Shown here: positions 36,688 to 45,779 of the stretch, in pieces
Layout: each line of letters begins with the position of its first letter
Numbering within the stretch: position 1 is the first letter of the stretch
Assembly: GCF_002252565.1 (NCBI RefSeq)
Contig: NZ_NPML01000007.1
Coordinates: forward strand, 372,001 to 436,000
Length of the DNA stretch: 64,000 bases
Source of the DNA: Petroclostridium xylanilyticum
Lineage (GTDB): Bacteria > Bacillota > Clostridia > SK-Y3
Direction: 5' to 3'
Program-made: the position numbers and the translations under genes
Notes under the pieces: generated by a model
What the model was told of the DNA's origin: nothing
Seen by the model: only the letters and a program-made list of their open reading frames with translations
Database searches by the model: none

Positions 36688-37485
36688 CTAAGCTTTCATT
36701 CCAAAAAGCTTTTTAAGTTTATCCATAAAACCTTTTTCTATATCAAGGTCCATAATGGGGACTTGTTCTCCCATGATTCTTTTAGTAATGTTTCGATATG
36801 CTTGTCCAGCCCTGGATTTAATATCACTTACTACCGGTTCGCCCCTGTTTGTAGAAATAATAATATTTTCATCATCAGGGACAACACCTATTAAATCAAT
36901 TGCAAGGATATCTATAATATCATCAATGGTCATCATATCTCCTTTTTTCACCATTTCAATCCTGATCCTGTTGATAAGTAAAAGAGGATTTCTTAGTTCA
37001 TGAGCTTCCAGCAGCCCTATAATTCTATCGGCATCTCTAACAGCAGAAACTTCCGGGGTCGTTACAACAATTGCCCTGTCAGCTCCTGCAATTGCATTTT
37101 TGAAGCCTTGTTCTATTCCTGCCGGACAGTCTATTAGTATATAATCAAATTCTTTTTTAAGCTCATTACACAGGTTTAACATCTGTTCAGGATTTACAGC
37201 AGTCTTGTCCTTTGTTTGTGCTGCGGGGAGCAGATATAACCCCTCGTACCTCTTATCTTTAATAAGTGCCTGCTTGAGCCTGCATACTCCATCAACAACA
37301 TCAACCAGGTCATAAACTATTCTATTTTCCAGTCCCATAACTACATCAAGATTCCTTAATCCAATGTCAGTATCAACCAAAACGACTTTTTTACCTGAAA
37401 GTGCCAGCCCGGTACCAATATTGGCCGTACTGGTCGTCTTTCCCACGCCGCCTTTGCCGGACGTAATTACAATAACCTCACCCAT
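36688..37485 (-). CDS. minD: Septum-site-determining ATPase MinD
   Basis: 265 residues. ParA/MinD ATPase with deviant Walker A KGGVGKTT at 11-18, IDCPAGIEQGF Walker B region and a C-terminal amphipathic membrane-targeting helix (FMDKLKKLFGMKA). Activates MinC and recruits it to the membrane. Normally directly after minC; here 573 bp with a toxin-like locus intervene. Confidence 0.97.
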   Translation of the reverse strand: MGEVIVITSGKGGVGKTTSTANIGTGLALSGKKVVLVDTDIGLRNLDVVMGLENRIVYDLVDVVDGVCRLKQALIKDKRYEGLYLLPAAQTKDKTAVNPEQMLNLCNELKKEFDYILIDCPAGIEQGFKNAIAGADRAIVVTTPEVSAVRDADRIIGLLEAHELRNPLLLINRIRIEMVKKGDMMTIDDIIDILAIDLIGVVPDDENIIISTNRGEPVVSDIKSRAGQAYRNITKRIMGEQVPIMDLDIEKGFMDKLKKLFGMKA

Positions 37486-37529
37486 TATAAGTTCCCCCTA
37501 ATCTACCTACCAAACCAGTTCTTTTATCT

Positions 37530-37556
37530 GTTAACCATACAGTGAACTGTGAACTA
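37530..37556. repeat. Short R3 remnant upstream of minD
   Basis: ACAGTGAACTGTGAACTATTA, two GTGAACT heptamers, single-armed. Confidence 0.4.
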
Positions 37557-37687
37557 TTATGATGATTATTTGTGAGCAATGCTCATGTAAATTAATTATA
37601 AATTGATTATAAATTATCAATTATACTATAACATAACAAATCAAAAACGTCTATAGAACTTTTTATCTAGTGTGTGTCTTTTTTATA

Positions 37688-37717
37688 TTGCAGATATCTC
37701 TATTTTTATGATATTAT
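37688..37717 (+). promoter_or_regulatory. Promoter candidate for toxin-like transcript
   Basis: TTGCAG (37688-37693), 18-bp spacer, TATTAT (37712-37717) preceded by TGA (extended -10). Directs transcription toward the toxin-like ORF. Confidence 0.4.
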
Positions 37718-37784
37718 ATGGACGAGGTAAGCGGAATTAAGCAGGATGTGGTTGCCACTTTCCCGTGAAGGGAGGTGGTTGCCT

Positions 37785-37852
37785 ATGATGAATGAATGCA
37801 TACAATGTTCGGAATGTTCGTTATAGCAATTCTGAAATTCAGAAAGAAATAA
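37785..37852 (+). pseudogene. Holin-like type I toxin, apparently frameshifted
   Basis: GAAGGGAGGTGGTTGCCT precedes two ATG codons (37785, 37788), the usual start context of small clostridial and bacillary holin-like toxins. The frame from that ATG reads MMNECIQCSECSL and stops at once. In another frame, starting at 37796, the codons give MHTMFGMFVIAILKFRKK, the expected hydrophobic core with a basic end. One missing base between start and core would explain this. Upstream, CCAC..TCCC can pair with GGGA..GTGG and hide the ribosome site. Either a decayed toxin or one started at the internal ATG. Confidence 0.5.
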
Positions 37853-37934
37853 CCACCCTGCTGACACCAGAGTGGTTATAATTACTTTATAACTCTACTT
37901 TGGGCAACCGCACCATGCGGTACCGATTACCTTC
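37848..37934 (-). ncRNA. Antisense RNA overlapping the toxin-like gene 3' end
   Basis: A strong minus-strand promoter would start an RNA near 37934 that runs back over the toxin 3' end and stops at the shared hairpin AACCACCCTG/CAGAGTGGTT (37851-37877). Convergent, 3'-overlapping RNAs are the txpA/ratA-type type I arrangement. No small-RNA data are available, so this is inference. Confidence 0.45.
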
Positions 37935-37940
37935 ACTTAT

Positions 37941-37968
37941 ATTATAGCATAAAGGGCATAAAAGTAAA
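37941..37968 (-). promoter_or_regulatory. Promoter of putative antitoxin RNA
   Basis: TTTACT (complement at 37963-37968), 16-bp spacer, perfect TATAAT (37941-37946) with an upstream TGC (extended -10). Confidence 0.6.
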
Positions 37969-38027
37969 CAATTTTTTATCACTCTAACATGAATTTCAAA
38001 CCATCTACTTTTATGATAGGTTAGCCC

Positions 38028-38052
38028 GGAGTGGCAGTTAATATTATATAAC
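38028..38052 (-). repeat. R1 boundary remnant beside minC
   Basis: Minus strand ATATTAACTGCCACTCCGGG, nearly the same as the ATATTAACTGCCACGCCGG direct repeats that bracket R1 copy C; no palindrome module here. Confidence 0.45.
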
Positions 38053-38058
38053 CCAAAA

Positions 38059-38703
38059 TCACACACTTTTCTTAGGCAAATATGAATCAATATATATTTT
38101 ATCCTCTTTTATATATGCAATTTCCGGTACTATTTCACGCGTACCAATCTCATCATCAGGGGAACGGGTAATGATATCTGCAATTCTTAGTTGCGTAGGT
38201 TGCAAATTGAATGCAACTATAATTGCTTGCCTGTTCCCGGTACATCCGGCATGGACAATCCCCCTAAGTGAACCCATTACAACGATGTTGCCGGCTGCAA
38301 TAACTTCAGCACCCGGATTCACATCCCCTATAATAACCAGGTTGCCTTCGGCACTTAGACGCTGTCCTGACCTGACAGTACCTTTGTGAAATTTTGCTAT
38401 TCCCTCATCCGTGCCATTAAAACCTTCATACCTTAGCCTGTCTATTTCCTCTTCAATTTCAAACCCTATATTCACATCATTTCCAATGATATCTGTAACG
38501 ATATGTGAAAGTTGTTGTTTTTCCAAGTCAGCTAGATTCCTTCCCTTAAAAGCAATGTTTAATTTTGTTCCGGAAAAAAATGTTCCAGCGTTTATGAACT
38601 TTTGTTTAATATGATTAATAATCTCCTCAAATGGTTGCTGATTATCTAAAAGTACTATTATACCGTTTTTACTTCCTTTAAAAATTACTGATTCCTGACT
38701 CAT
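38059..38703 (-). CDS. minC: Septum-site-determining protein MinC
   Basis: 214 residues. FtsZ polymerisation inhibitor. N-terminal domain (VIFKGSKNGIIVLLDNQQPFEEI) and C-terminal beta-helix with the MinD-binding repeats (GTVRSGQRLSAEGNLVIIGDVNPGAEVIAAGNI is the core region) and GSLRGIVHAG. First gene of the min group; the distance to minD is abnormal. Confidence 0.96.
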   Translation of the reverse strand: MSQESVIFKGSKNGIIVLLDNQQPFEEIINHIKQKFINAGTFFSGTKLNIAFKGRNLADLEKQQLSHIVTDIIGNDVNIGFEIEEEIDRLRYEGFNGTDEGIAKFHKGTVRSGQRLSAEGNLVIIGDVNPGAEVIAAGNIVVMGSLRGIVHAGCTGNRQAIIVAFNLQPTQLRIADIITRSPDDEIGTREIVPEIAYIKEDKIYIDSYLPKKSV

Positions 38704-38766
38704 GCAACAGCCTCCTGATTATTAAAAAAGCCTACAGTTTATAGTTATTCTAATGATCATTGAACA

Positions 38767-38860
38767 GGCGCATATTCTTTATTTGAAGAATATTATGGAA
38801 GGAACGTTGCGGAAAGGCTTAGAGCCTGTTAATCATATTCTTCAAATATATTAAATGCCC
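38767..38860 (+). repeat. R2 palindromic element, copy b
   Basis: ATTTGAAGAATATTATGGAA arm, core AACGTTGCGGAAAGGCTTAG, closing arm AATCATATTCTTCAAAT. Begins 3 bp after the PBP2 stop and fills the PBP2-minC gap. Confidence 0.85.
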
Positions 38861-38862
38861 TC

Positions 38863-40986
38863 TCATTGCACCAATTGATTGACAGGAAGATAATCATCCT
38901 TAGGCGTATTCAAACCTAAATATTGTGCAAAGATTTCTCTTGCAACCGGAGCGGTATTACCACCGCTTCTTCCATGCTCAATAACGACCGCTACTGCAAT
39001 TTGAGGATTCTCATAAGGTGCAAAACCTACAAACACTCCATTATTAGAACCTCTTCCTTCACCCAGCTCAGCTGTTCCTGTTTTGCCGGCAACTGTTATC
39101 GGGAAATCTTTAAAAACATGGCTTGCTGTTCCGTCCTCCTGGGTTACATTTCTCATCCCCTCCAGAACTGCCCTTAAATTCTTGGGATTAGTTTTTACTT
39201 CACTAATAATTTCAGGTTCTACTTCCTTGATTTTTTTACCATCACTATAGGATTTTACCCGCTTTATCAGATGTGCTTTATACCTGGTTCCACCGTTTGC
39301 CAGGGTGCTTACATAACTTACCAGCTGAATAGGGGTAAATATATGCATCTGCCCTATGGACGCACTCAGCGTTTCACCAGGCCACCATGGTTCTTTTGAT
39401 GTCAGTTTTCTATACTCCGGCCCGGCGAATATTCCCCTGCTTTCACCCGGCAGTTCTATTCCGGTCAATTCTCCCAGACCAAATTTTTTACCATATTCAT
39501 ATAACCTTTGTATCGTGAGCTGACGTCCAACCTCAAAAAAGAAGTAGTTGCACGAATCTCTCAATGCATCCGATACATTTTCATAACCGTGCGTGCGGTA
39601 ACCGTACCTGGCCTGGTAAATCCAGCACCTTTTGGGATCACCTTTATAATAATCGTATACTCCTCTATCTAATATCCTGGTCTCAGGAGTAATAATGTTC
39701 TCTTCCAAAGCTGCAATAGCGGTGAGCATCTTAAAGGTGGAAGCGGGAGGATAAGCTCCGCTGATCGCCCTGTTGAGCATCGGCTTTAACGGGTCCTTCA
39801 ATAATTTTAAATAATTCTCATTAAACTGTGAAGGGTCATAAGTGGGATATGTGGCCATGGCTAATATTTCCCCGGTGTTGACGTCCATCGCAACCACCGC
39901 GCCACTGCTTGCATCTTCGCCTATATTGCTCCTTCCTGGGTTCTTGCGTATTTCTTCAATTGCATCTTCACGGATCTTTTGAATGGTATCACGAAGAGAC
40001 CTTTCGGCTACCTTTTGCAATTCGGCATCAATAGTAAGTATGGCATTATTACCGGGAACAGGCGGCTTGCTGTTTAACACCTGTGTAAGCTTCCCTTCTA
40101 CGTTTTGTTCGATACTGCTTATACCATCTTTTCCTTTTAAGTATGGTTCCAGAATCTTTTCCATGCCTTCTTTGCCAAGTATATCATTCATTCCATAGCG
40201 TTTTGTTTCATCTTTCGTCTTTTCATATTCTTCTTTATATTTATTATATTCTTCTTCATAAATAATACCTACCCGTCCAAGAATGTGGGCTGCCATATCT
40301 CCGTTTACATAATGCCGGATAGGCTCTGTAACAATATTTACACCTGAAAATTCCAGATGGCGTTCTTCCAACTGCATCACTGTATTAGAGCTAACATCAG
40401 TAGCAATGGTAAAAGGGGCATTAATACCAAACCCTCTTGTCTCCATTTCATAGCGGACTCCGATAATTTTTCTGATATCAGCTTCGCTATAGTCATTCGT
40501 AATTTTATATTTTTCTTTTAATTTTTCAATAACCTGGGCAGCGGTAGCATCCTGGTCGAATTTTTTACTTTCTTTCCATTTTTGTTCCTTTTGTTCTTTC
40601 TTAATATCACCAGAATCAGAAAACAGAAATTCAAAAGGCGGAAGCGATATAGGGAGGGTATCAACATATGAATCTCCATTCATTTCTATAATTTTTATTA
40701 CATTTAAAAGAATATCATTAAATTTTTGTATGGGTATATCAGTCTTATGAATTTGAATAGAAAATCCCATACGGTTAGTCGCCAGTGGTCTCCCATACCG
40801 GTCAAATATTTCACCACGGGGCGCTTTTATTGATACCGATTTTAATAATCGTCGCTCCGATAGTTCTTTATATTCCTGTCCGTGCACGATTTGAAGCTGT
40901 AAAAGCCTGTAAATAAAAGAAAGTCCTATCATTATAATCAGGATACTCATAATAAAATATCTATTCTTTGCTTTTTCCCAAACCAT
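38863..40986 (-). CDS. mrdA: Penicillin-binding protein 2 (elongasome transpeptidase)
   Basis: 707 residues. N-terminal signal anchor (FIMSILIIMIGLSFIYRLLQ), dimerisation domain from the PRGEIFDRYGRPLA motif, then transpeptidase domain with SxxK in YPPASTFKMLTAI, SxN in DSCNYFF and KTG in AGKTGTAEL. Cross-links peptidoglycan with RodA. Clostridial PBP2s are this long because of an insert before the transpeptidase domain. In the order mreB-mreC-mreD-PBP2-minC. Confidence 0.95.
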   Translation of the reverse strand: MVWEKAKNRYFIMSILIIMIGLSFIYRLLQLQIVHGQEYKELSERRLLKSVSIKAPRGEIFDRYGRPLATNRMGFSIQIHKTDIPIQKFNDILLNVIKIIEMNGDSYVDTLPISLPPFEFLFSDSGDIKKEQKEQKWKESKKFDQDATAAQVIEKLKEKYKITNDYSEADIRKIIGVRYEMETRGFGINAPFTIATDVSSNTVMQLEERHLEFSGVNIVTEPIRHYVNGDMAAHILGRVGIIYEEEYNKYKEEYEKTKDETKRYGMNDILGKEGMEKILEPYLKGKDGISSIEQNVEGKLTQVLNSKPPVPGNNAILTIDAELQKVAERSLRDTIQKIREDAIEEIRKNPGRSNIGEDASSGAVVAMDVNTGEILAMATYPTYDPSQFNENYLKLLKDPLKPMLNRAISGAYPPASTFKMLTAIAALEENIITPETRILDRGVYDYYKGDPKRCWIYQARYGYRTHGYENVSDALRDSCNYFFFEVGRQLTIQRLYEYGKKFGLGELTGIELPGESRGIFAGPEYRKLTSKEPWWPGETLSASIGQMHIFTPIQLVSYVSTLANGGTRYKAHLIKRVKSYSDGKKIKEVEPEIISEVKTNPKNLRAVLEGMRNVTQEDGTASHVFKDFPITVAGKTGTAELGEGRGSNNGVFVGFAPYENPQIAVAVVIEHGRSGGNTAPVAREIFAQYLGLNTPKDDYLPVNQLVQ

Positions 40987-41020
40987 ATATCATCTCACCT
41001 TTGCTACAGACCACCTTATA

Positions 41021-41530
41021 TCAATATTTTCTAGACATTCTTTCCTTTTTTTCCAACCATCTATTAATCTTTATAATTAAAATATATACCGGAATTGCCA
41101 AAATACAATTGTATAATGCTTCAGGTATAATAATATTTTGCAAAACATATATTATTCTTGTTTCTCCCCAAATAAAATAATTTAACAAGTAAAAAATAAG
41201 TTCATACAAAAAACTAAAAATAAATGTAAACAACAGGGCTACAAGATAATTTTCCTTAAAAAATCTTTTGTTAAAGTGACCCGCAAAAATACCGGTGTAC
41301 ATACCTATTAATGAATAAAGGCCAAAAACCCTTCCTACCAGGATATCTAATAAAATACCTCCCAAAAGGCCAACCACGGCTCCTTCCACACTGCCTTGCA
41401 TGAGTGCAAAATAAATGGTCACCATAACAATTAAATTAGGCTTAATACCAAAAATTTCAATATAATGCAGTATGGTTGATTGTATTACAAATGCCAAAAC
41501 AAGTATTAAACCTATAATAAACGCTCTCAC
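41021..41530 (-). CDS. mreD: Rod-shape protein MreD
   Basis: 169 residues with about five transmembrane segments, including KPNLIVMVTIYFALMQGSVEG and GGILLDILVGRVFGLYSLIG, typical of MreD. Membrane component of the elongasome, partner of MreC and PBP2. Confidence 0.93.
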   Translation of the reverse strand: MRAFIIGLILVLAFVIQSTILHYIEIFGIKPNLIVMVTIYFALMQGSVEGAVVGLLGGILLDILVGRVFGLYSLIGMYTGIFAGHFNKRFFKENYLVALLFTFIFSFLYELIFYLLNYFIWGETRIIYVLQNIIIPEALYNCILAIPVYILIIKINRWLEKKERMSRKY

Positions 41531-41585
41531 TTGTATACCCCTTTTTAACTAATTAGATATATTCAAACACATATCGGACTTAATA

Positions 41586-42428
41586 TTATTCTGAAACTGC
41601 ACCTGTATTCTTAATAACAAAAACTTGCTCCAGCCGTTTAAAATCCACCGCCGGTTCAACAATCGCGTATTTTGAGATCTCATGCGGTTCTTGTTTAATT
41701 TCTTTGATTTTACCGATAAGTAATCCTTTAGGGTAAATACCTCCCAATCCAGACGTTTCAATTAAATCCTCTTTTATAACATCTGCATCTTTGGAGATAT
41801 AGCTCATCTTACACAACCCTTCTTTTTGGAGAGCCAAATCTCCTTTCACTACGGCTATATCTCTGGTCCTAACCATTAGTCCACTTACTGAACTGTTGCT
41901 ATCAATAATAGATATTACTTTAGCACGATTTATACCAACATCATATATGTGCCCAACCAGCCCCTTACTGGTAATTACAGCAGAATTTTTTTCAAGACCG
42001 TCATTAGTGCCCTTATCAATTGTAAAAACGCTGAACCAATTCCCCGGTTCCTTAGCGATAATTTGGGCACCAATAATTTCAAACTTGTCAAATCTTTCTT
42101 TAAGACCTAACATTTCTCTTAATCTTTCATTCTCAGCTTTTAAATCCTGCAATTTTCTGTTTGTTTCCTTTAATTCGTCAATTTCTGCAAGTAACTTTTC
42201 ATTTTGCTGTTTTAATGTTTTTATTTCAGCAATAAATTGTATAGAATTTTCAATATTTTTGCCTATGCTAAAAAAAACTTTTTGAATTGGCGAGACAATC
42301 ACTCCGACCATATCTTCAACAAAAGTGGCGTTTGACCTGCCAGTGACTGACATCGCCATCAGGACAAAAATAACTAATGTAATTAAAATCAAAGCGATAA
42401 TATACTTGTTTCTTAAAAAATAAGGCAT
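41586..42428 (-). CDS. mreC: Rod-shape protein MreC
   Basis: 280 residues. N-terminal membrane anchor (IIALILITLVIFVLMAMSV), coiled coil at about 65-110 (KTLKQQNEKLLAEIDELKE) and the beta-rich C-terminal part (GNWFSVFTIDKGTNDGLEK, GLVGHIYDVG). Extracytoplasmic scaffold joining MreB to cell-wall synthases. 11 bp after mreB. Confidence 0.95.
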   Translation of the reverse strand: MPYFLRNKYIIALILITLVIFVLMAMSVTGRSNATFVEDMVGVIVSPIQKVFFSIGKNIENSIQFIAEIKTLKQQNEKLLAEIDELKETNRKLQDLKAENERLREMLGLKERFDKFEIIGAQIIAKEPGNWFSVFTIDKGTNDGLEKNSAVITSKGLVGHIYDVGINRAKVISIIDSNSSVSGLMVRTRDIAVVKGDLALQKEGLCKMSYISKDADVIKEDLIETSGLGGIYPKGLLIGKIKEIKQEPHEISKYAIVEPAVDFKRLEQVFVIKNTGAVSE

Positions 42429-42439
42429 TTGATCACCTA

Positions 42440-43462
42440 CTATTTAACTTTCTTAGGTGTTATTAAAACTTTCTTCAGCGTGTGAATCTCGTCCAGAACC
42501 TTTCCTGTACCTAATGCAACACAATCCAAAGGACGTTCGGCAACATTCACAGGCATACCGGTTTCCTCATGGATAAGCCTGTCAAGTCCACTAAGTAATG
42601 CTCCGCCTCCGGTAAGCATAATACCCCTGTCCATTACGTCGGCAGCAAGCTCCGGCGGAGTCTTTTCAAGGGTAAATTTTATTGCATCTACAATTGCATG
42701 AACCGGTTCCTTTAATGCTTCCATAATTTCTGCAGATGTTAATGTCAAATGTTTGGGCAAGCCTGTAATTAAATCCCTGCCCCTAACTTCTAAGGTCTCC
42801 TCTTTTTCTTTAGGATAGGCACAGCCAATCTGTATTTTTATTTCTTCTGCCGTCCTTTCCCCAATCATCAGGTTATATTCCTTTTTAACATAATGAATAA
42901 TAGCTTCATCCAACTCGTCACCGGCTATTCGAAGTGATTTGCTGGTAACAATGCCACCCAGAGAGATAATTGCCACTTCGCTTGTCCCGCCGCCAATGTC
43001 TACTACCATACTTCCTGTAGGTTCATCTACCGGAAGATTTGCACCAATAGCTGCTGCCATTGGCTCTTCAATAAGATAAACCTCCCTTGCCCCGGCTTGA
43101 ATAGTAGCTTCCTCAACTGCCCTCTTTTCAACCTCGGTAACACCGGATGGTACACATACTACTACCCTTGGTTTAAACAGGCTGGGCCCTGAAAATACCT
43201 TTCGAATAAAATACTTGAGCATACTTTGAGTGATATCAAAATCTGCAATAACCCCATCCTTCATAGGACGTATAGCTGTAATATTTCCCGGTGTCCTGCC
43301 AATCATGTTTTTTGCTTCATCCCCAACAGCTAACACTTCCCCTGTATGCTTATTCATTGCTACTACAGACGGCTCTCTAACTACGATTCCTTTGTTTTTT
43401 ACATGTACCAGCGTGTTTGCTGTACCTAAATCTATACCTATATCTTTTGAAAATAATCCCAT
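42440..43462 (-). CDS. mreB: Rod-shape-determining actin MreB
   Basis: 340 residues. Bacterial actin. Phosphate-1 motif [15 protein letters not shown], phosphate-2 [13 protein letters not shown] and adenosine motif [15 protein letters not shown] are all intact. Directs elongasome motion. 18 bp after radC in the maf-radC-mreBCD order. Confidence 0.98.
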   Translation of the reverse strand: MGLFSKDIGIDLGTANTLVHVKNKGIVVREPSVVAMNKHTGEVLAVGDEAKNMIGRTPGNITAIRPMKDGVIADFDITQSMLKYFIRKVFSGPSLFKPRVVVCVPSGVTEVEKRAVEEATIQAGAREVYLIEEPMAAAIGANLPVDEPTGSMVVDIGGGTSEVAIISLGGIVTSKSLRIAGDELDEAIIHYVKKEYNLMIGERTAEEIKIQIGCAYPKEKEETLEVRGRDLITGLPKHLTLTSAEIMEALKEPVHAIVDAIKFTLEKTPPELAADVMDRGIMLTGGGALLSGLDRLIHEETGMPVNVAERPLDCVALGTGKVLDEIHTLKKVLITPKKVK

Positions 43463-43480
43463 AACTTTTCTCCCTTCGTA

Positions 43481-44185
43481 CTACATATATCCTTTTTCTT
43501 TTAAGCTAATATATTTTCCATCTCCTATAATGATATGGTCTAAAACATCTATACCTAATATTTTTCCCGACTCCACAATCCTTTTGGTTACTTCTATATC
43601 TTCCTGACTGGGAGAAGGGTCACCACTGGGATGGTTATGCACCAAAATAATTGAAGCACATTTATTTCTGATAGGTTCGCTAAAAACATCCCTTGGATGA
43701 ACAAGTGACGCATTTAACGTTCCTATACTGACATCAACCTGTTTTAAGACACGATTTTTTACATTGAGCATAATAACTTTAAAATGCTCCTGTTTCAGGT
43801 ATCTCATTTCTTCCATAACATATCTGCTAACGTCTGCAGGTGAACTTATCCTCACCCTATTTTCATTCCTGAATGATGCCATGCGCTTTCCTAATTCTAT
43901 AACTGCTTTTAGCTGAATCGCTTTTACTCTTCCTATTCCATTAATCTTTTTTAGTTCATCAAGAGAAATTTCATGTAAAAACGTTAGCCCTTTGTCATTT
44001 GAATACTCTTTAAGTATTCGCTGAGCAACTTCAACCGAAGTTTCCGTCTTCGTTCCAGTCCTAATAATTATTGCCATCAGCTCAGCATTTGATAACACTT
44101 CTGCTCCATAATTTTCAAGTTTTTCATAGGGTCGTTCTTCTGTTGGCAAGTCTTTGATTCTCATTCGATATTCCTGTCGTTCCAT
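43481..44185 (-). CDS. radC: RadC family JAB-domain protein
   Basis: 234 residues from the ATG at 44185 (GGGGTGACAGC upstream). N-terminal helix-hairpin-helix (LKKINGIGRVKAIQLKAVIELG) and C-terminal MPN/JAB domain with HNHPSGDPSPSQEDIEVT zinc-ligand motif. Long called a DNA repair protein; biochemical function is unproven. Conserved next to mreB in Firmicutes. Confidence 0.95.
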   Translation of the reverse strand: MERQEYRMRIKDLPTEERPYEKLENYGAEVLSNAELMAIIIRTGTKTETSVEVAQRILKEYSNDKGLTFLHEISLDELKKINGIGRVKAIQLKAVIELGKRMASFRNENRVRISSPADVSRYVMEEMRYLKQEHFKVIMLNVKNRVLKQVDVSIGTLNASLVHPRDVFSEPIRNKCASIILVHNHPSGDPSPSQEDIEVTKRIVESGKILGIDVLDHIIIGDGKYISLKEKGYM

Positions 44186-44215
44186 GCTGTCACCCCGCAA
44201 AGAAAAGAAATGATT

Positions 44216-44797
44216 TTACAAAATCTTAATGTCAAACTCCTTACTAAGGATTGTTGCTAACTTCGCTAATGGAAGACCAACTACGTTGAAGTAGTCTCCT
44301 TCTATTTTTTCAACCAACAGACTTCCTAAACCCTGGATGCCATAAGCGCCAGCCTTGTCCATTGGCTCTTTTGTGTTAACATACCCCGTGATCTCTTCAT
44401 CTGACATTTCTTTAAATTTAACTAAAGTCTTTTCATATTCAGTAACAACTTTACCATTGTCGGTTCTTATTATTGTAAAACCAGTAAATACATAATGTAT
44501 ATCTCCATTTAACATTTTCAACATGGTATATGCTTCTTCATTACTCCTAGGTTTTCCTAATATATTATTTTTGTAGACAACAATTGTATCTGCACCAATC
44601 ACTATACATGGATACGCCATCTTATCAGCAATATCCTTAGCTTTAGAATATGACAGTTGCTGTACCAACTGTTCAGGACACTGATTATCATTTATCTCTT
44701 CTTCAACCTTACTGGGCATAACTTCAAATTCCAGACCAATTTGCTTTAAAAGTTCCTGTCTTCGCGGCGAAGCAGAAGCAAGTATAATTTTTGTCAT
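44216..44797 (-). CDS. maf: Maf-type nucleoside triphosphate pyrophosphatase
   Basis: 193 residues from the ATG at 44797 (AAGGTGA upstream). ASASPRRQELLKQIGLEFEV motif, IGADTIVVY with the catalytic Asp and EPMDKAGAYGIQGLGSLLVE are the Maf signatures. Hydrolyses non-canonical (d)NTPs such as dTTP/UTP analogues; linked in Bacillus to septum formation. Upstream of radC as usual. Confidence 0.96.
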   Translation of the reverse strand: MTKIILASASPRRQELLKQIGLEFEVMPSKVEEEINDNQCPEQLVQQLSYSKAKDIADKMAYPCIVIGADTIVVYKNNILGKPRSNEEAYTMLKMLNGDIHYVFTGFTIIRTDNGKVVTEYEKTLVKFKEMSDEEITGYVNTKEPMDKAGAYGIQGLGSLLVEKIEGDYFNVVGLPLAKLATILSKEFDIKIL

Positions 44798-44868
44798 AAG
44801 ATTCACCTTATTTTTACTTATACTCAGTCAATATCATTATTTACATTCACATCTTGTTAAATACATGA

Positions 44869-45132
44869 TTATAGTTTGCTAAAAATTACTACAGAAAGAA
44901 TAATTCCTATAATACTTGCAATATTAATATTGAAAATTAGTGCAAAAGACAATTTAAGAATATGTAAATCGAGTAAAAAAGGCTTGTCCAGGCTAATACC
45001 AAATTGTTTACCATAACTTAAAAAGCTAAGGTATGGGTACCGGCTTAAAAACTCACCCAAAAACCCACCTATTACAACACCTACCAAAAGCAATAGCAAG
45101 AGCAACCATATATTTCTCTCACGTTTCATCAT
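44869..45132 (-). CDS. DUF4321 membrane protein
   Basis: 87 residues. Two predicted transmembrane helices (LLLLLLLVGVVIGGFLGEFL and SFALIFNINIASIIGIILS) separated by a short loop with PFLLDLHILKLSF. Matches the small clostridial DUF4321 type found upstream of maf. Overlaps the preceding transporter gene by 4 bp. Function unknown. Confidence 0.8.
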   Translation of the reverse strand: MMKRERNIWLLLLLLLVGVVIGGFLGEFLSRYPYLSFLSYGKQFGISLDKPFLLDLHILKLSFALIFNINIASIIGIILSVVIFSKL

Positions 45133-45677
45133 AACAACTTTCCTCCATCTTTTTGTTGTTTTGCAATATTAATTTTCAGTGTCTTTATTGTAAGGTTAGC
45201 CACCAGACCAATAAAATAGCCTGTTACTGTACCAATGACCAGTAATACCGGAAGATAAGTAAAAAGGCCAAAGTTGCTAAGTATCACTGAAGCGGTAAAT
45301 ATCTGTGCAATGTTATGTGCAGCTGCACCTAAAACACTCACTCCAATAAGACTTAATTTCGGAAATAGCCTTTTAAATGCCAGCCACATTATTATTGTAC
45401 TAAAAAGTGCACCATTCAAGCTGTACGGTATGGAAGAAATCCCGCCGGCCAGAAAACCGCCTAAAAGCGCTCTAACTGCAGAAACAATCAAAGCTGTTAC
45501 AGGTCCGTAGATTACAACAGTTAAAAGAGAAGCAATATTAGCCAATCCTAATTTGGCACCGGGTAAACTGACCGGTATCGGTATGTTTGATTCAATTATA
45601 TGTAAAACAAGACCAATAGCTACGAGCATAGCAACATAGACATTTTTAAATGTATTTGTATTTTTCAAAATCTTCAA
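45129..45677 (-). CDS. Gx transporter family protein (HepT-component-I-like)
   Basis: 182 residues, five or six transmembrane helices. SLPGAKLGLANIASLLTVV and ALLGGFLAGGISSIPYSLNG match the Hpre_diP_synt_I/Gx transporter family, which resembles ECF S components; the older name heptaprenyl diphosphate synthase component I is doubtful. In many Firmicutes it pairs with NusG-II and ApbE-type flavin genes; only the NusG-II partner is seen here. Confidence 0.85.
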   Translation of the reverse strand: MKILKNTNTFKNVYVAMLVAIGLVLHIIESNIPIPVSLPGAKLGLANIASLLTVVIYGPVTALIVSAVRALLGGFLAGGISSIPYSLNGALFSTIIMWLAFKRLFPKLSLIGVSVLGAAAHNIAQIFTASVILSNFGLFTYLPVLLVIGTVTGYFIGLVANLTIKTLKINIAKQQKDGGKLL

Positions 45678-45687
45678 CCTCTTTTAT

Positions 45688-45745
45688 GAGAGTAGTGGGG
45701 AGTGAATAGTGAAAAATACCCATCCATCGTTTCACTACTTTCATT
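45688..45745. repeat. Short inverted CCCCACT-type tract
   Basis: GTAGTGGGGAGTGAATAGTGAAA and the partly complementary TTTCACTACTTTCATTATCC form an imperfect hairpin between the Gx and NusG-II genes. Confidence 0.45.
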
Positions 45746-45779
45746 ATCCTTAGCAATCAAATTATTCAGGTCATATAGG

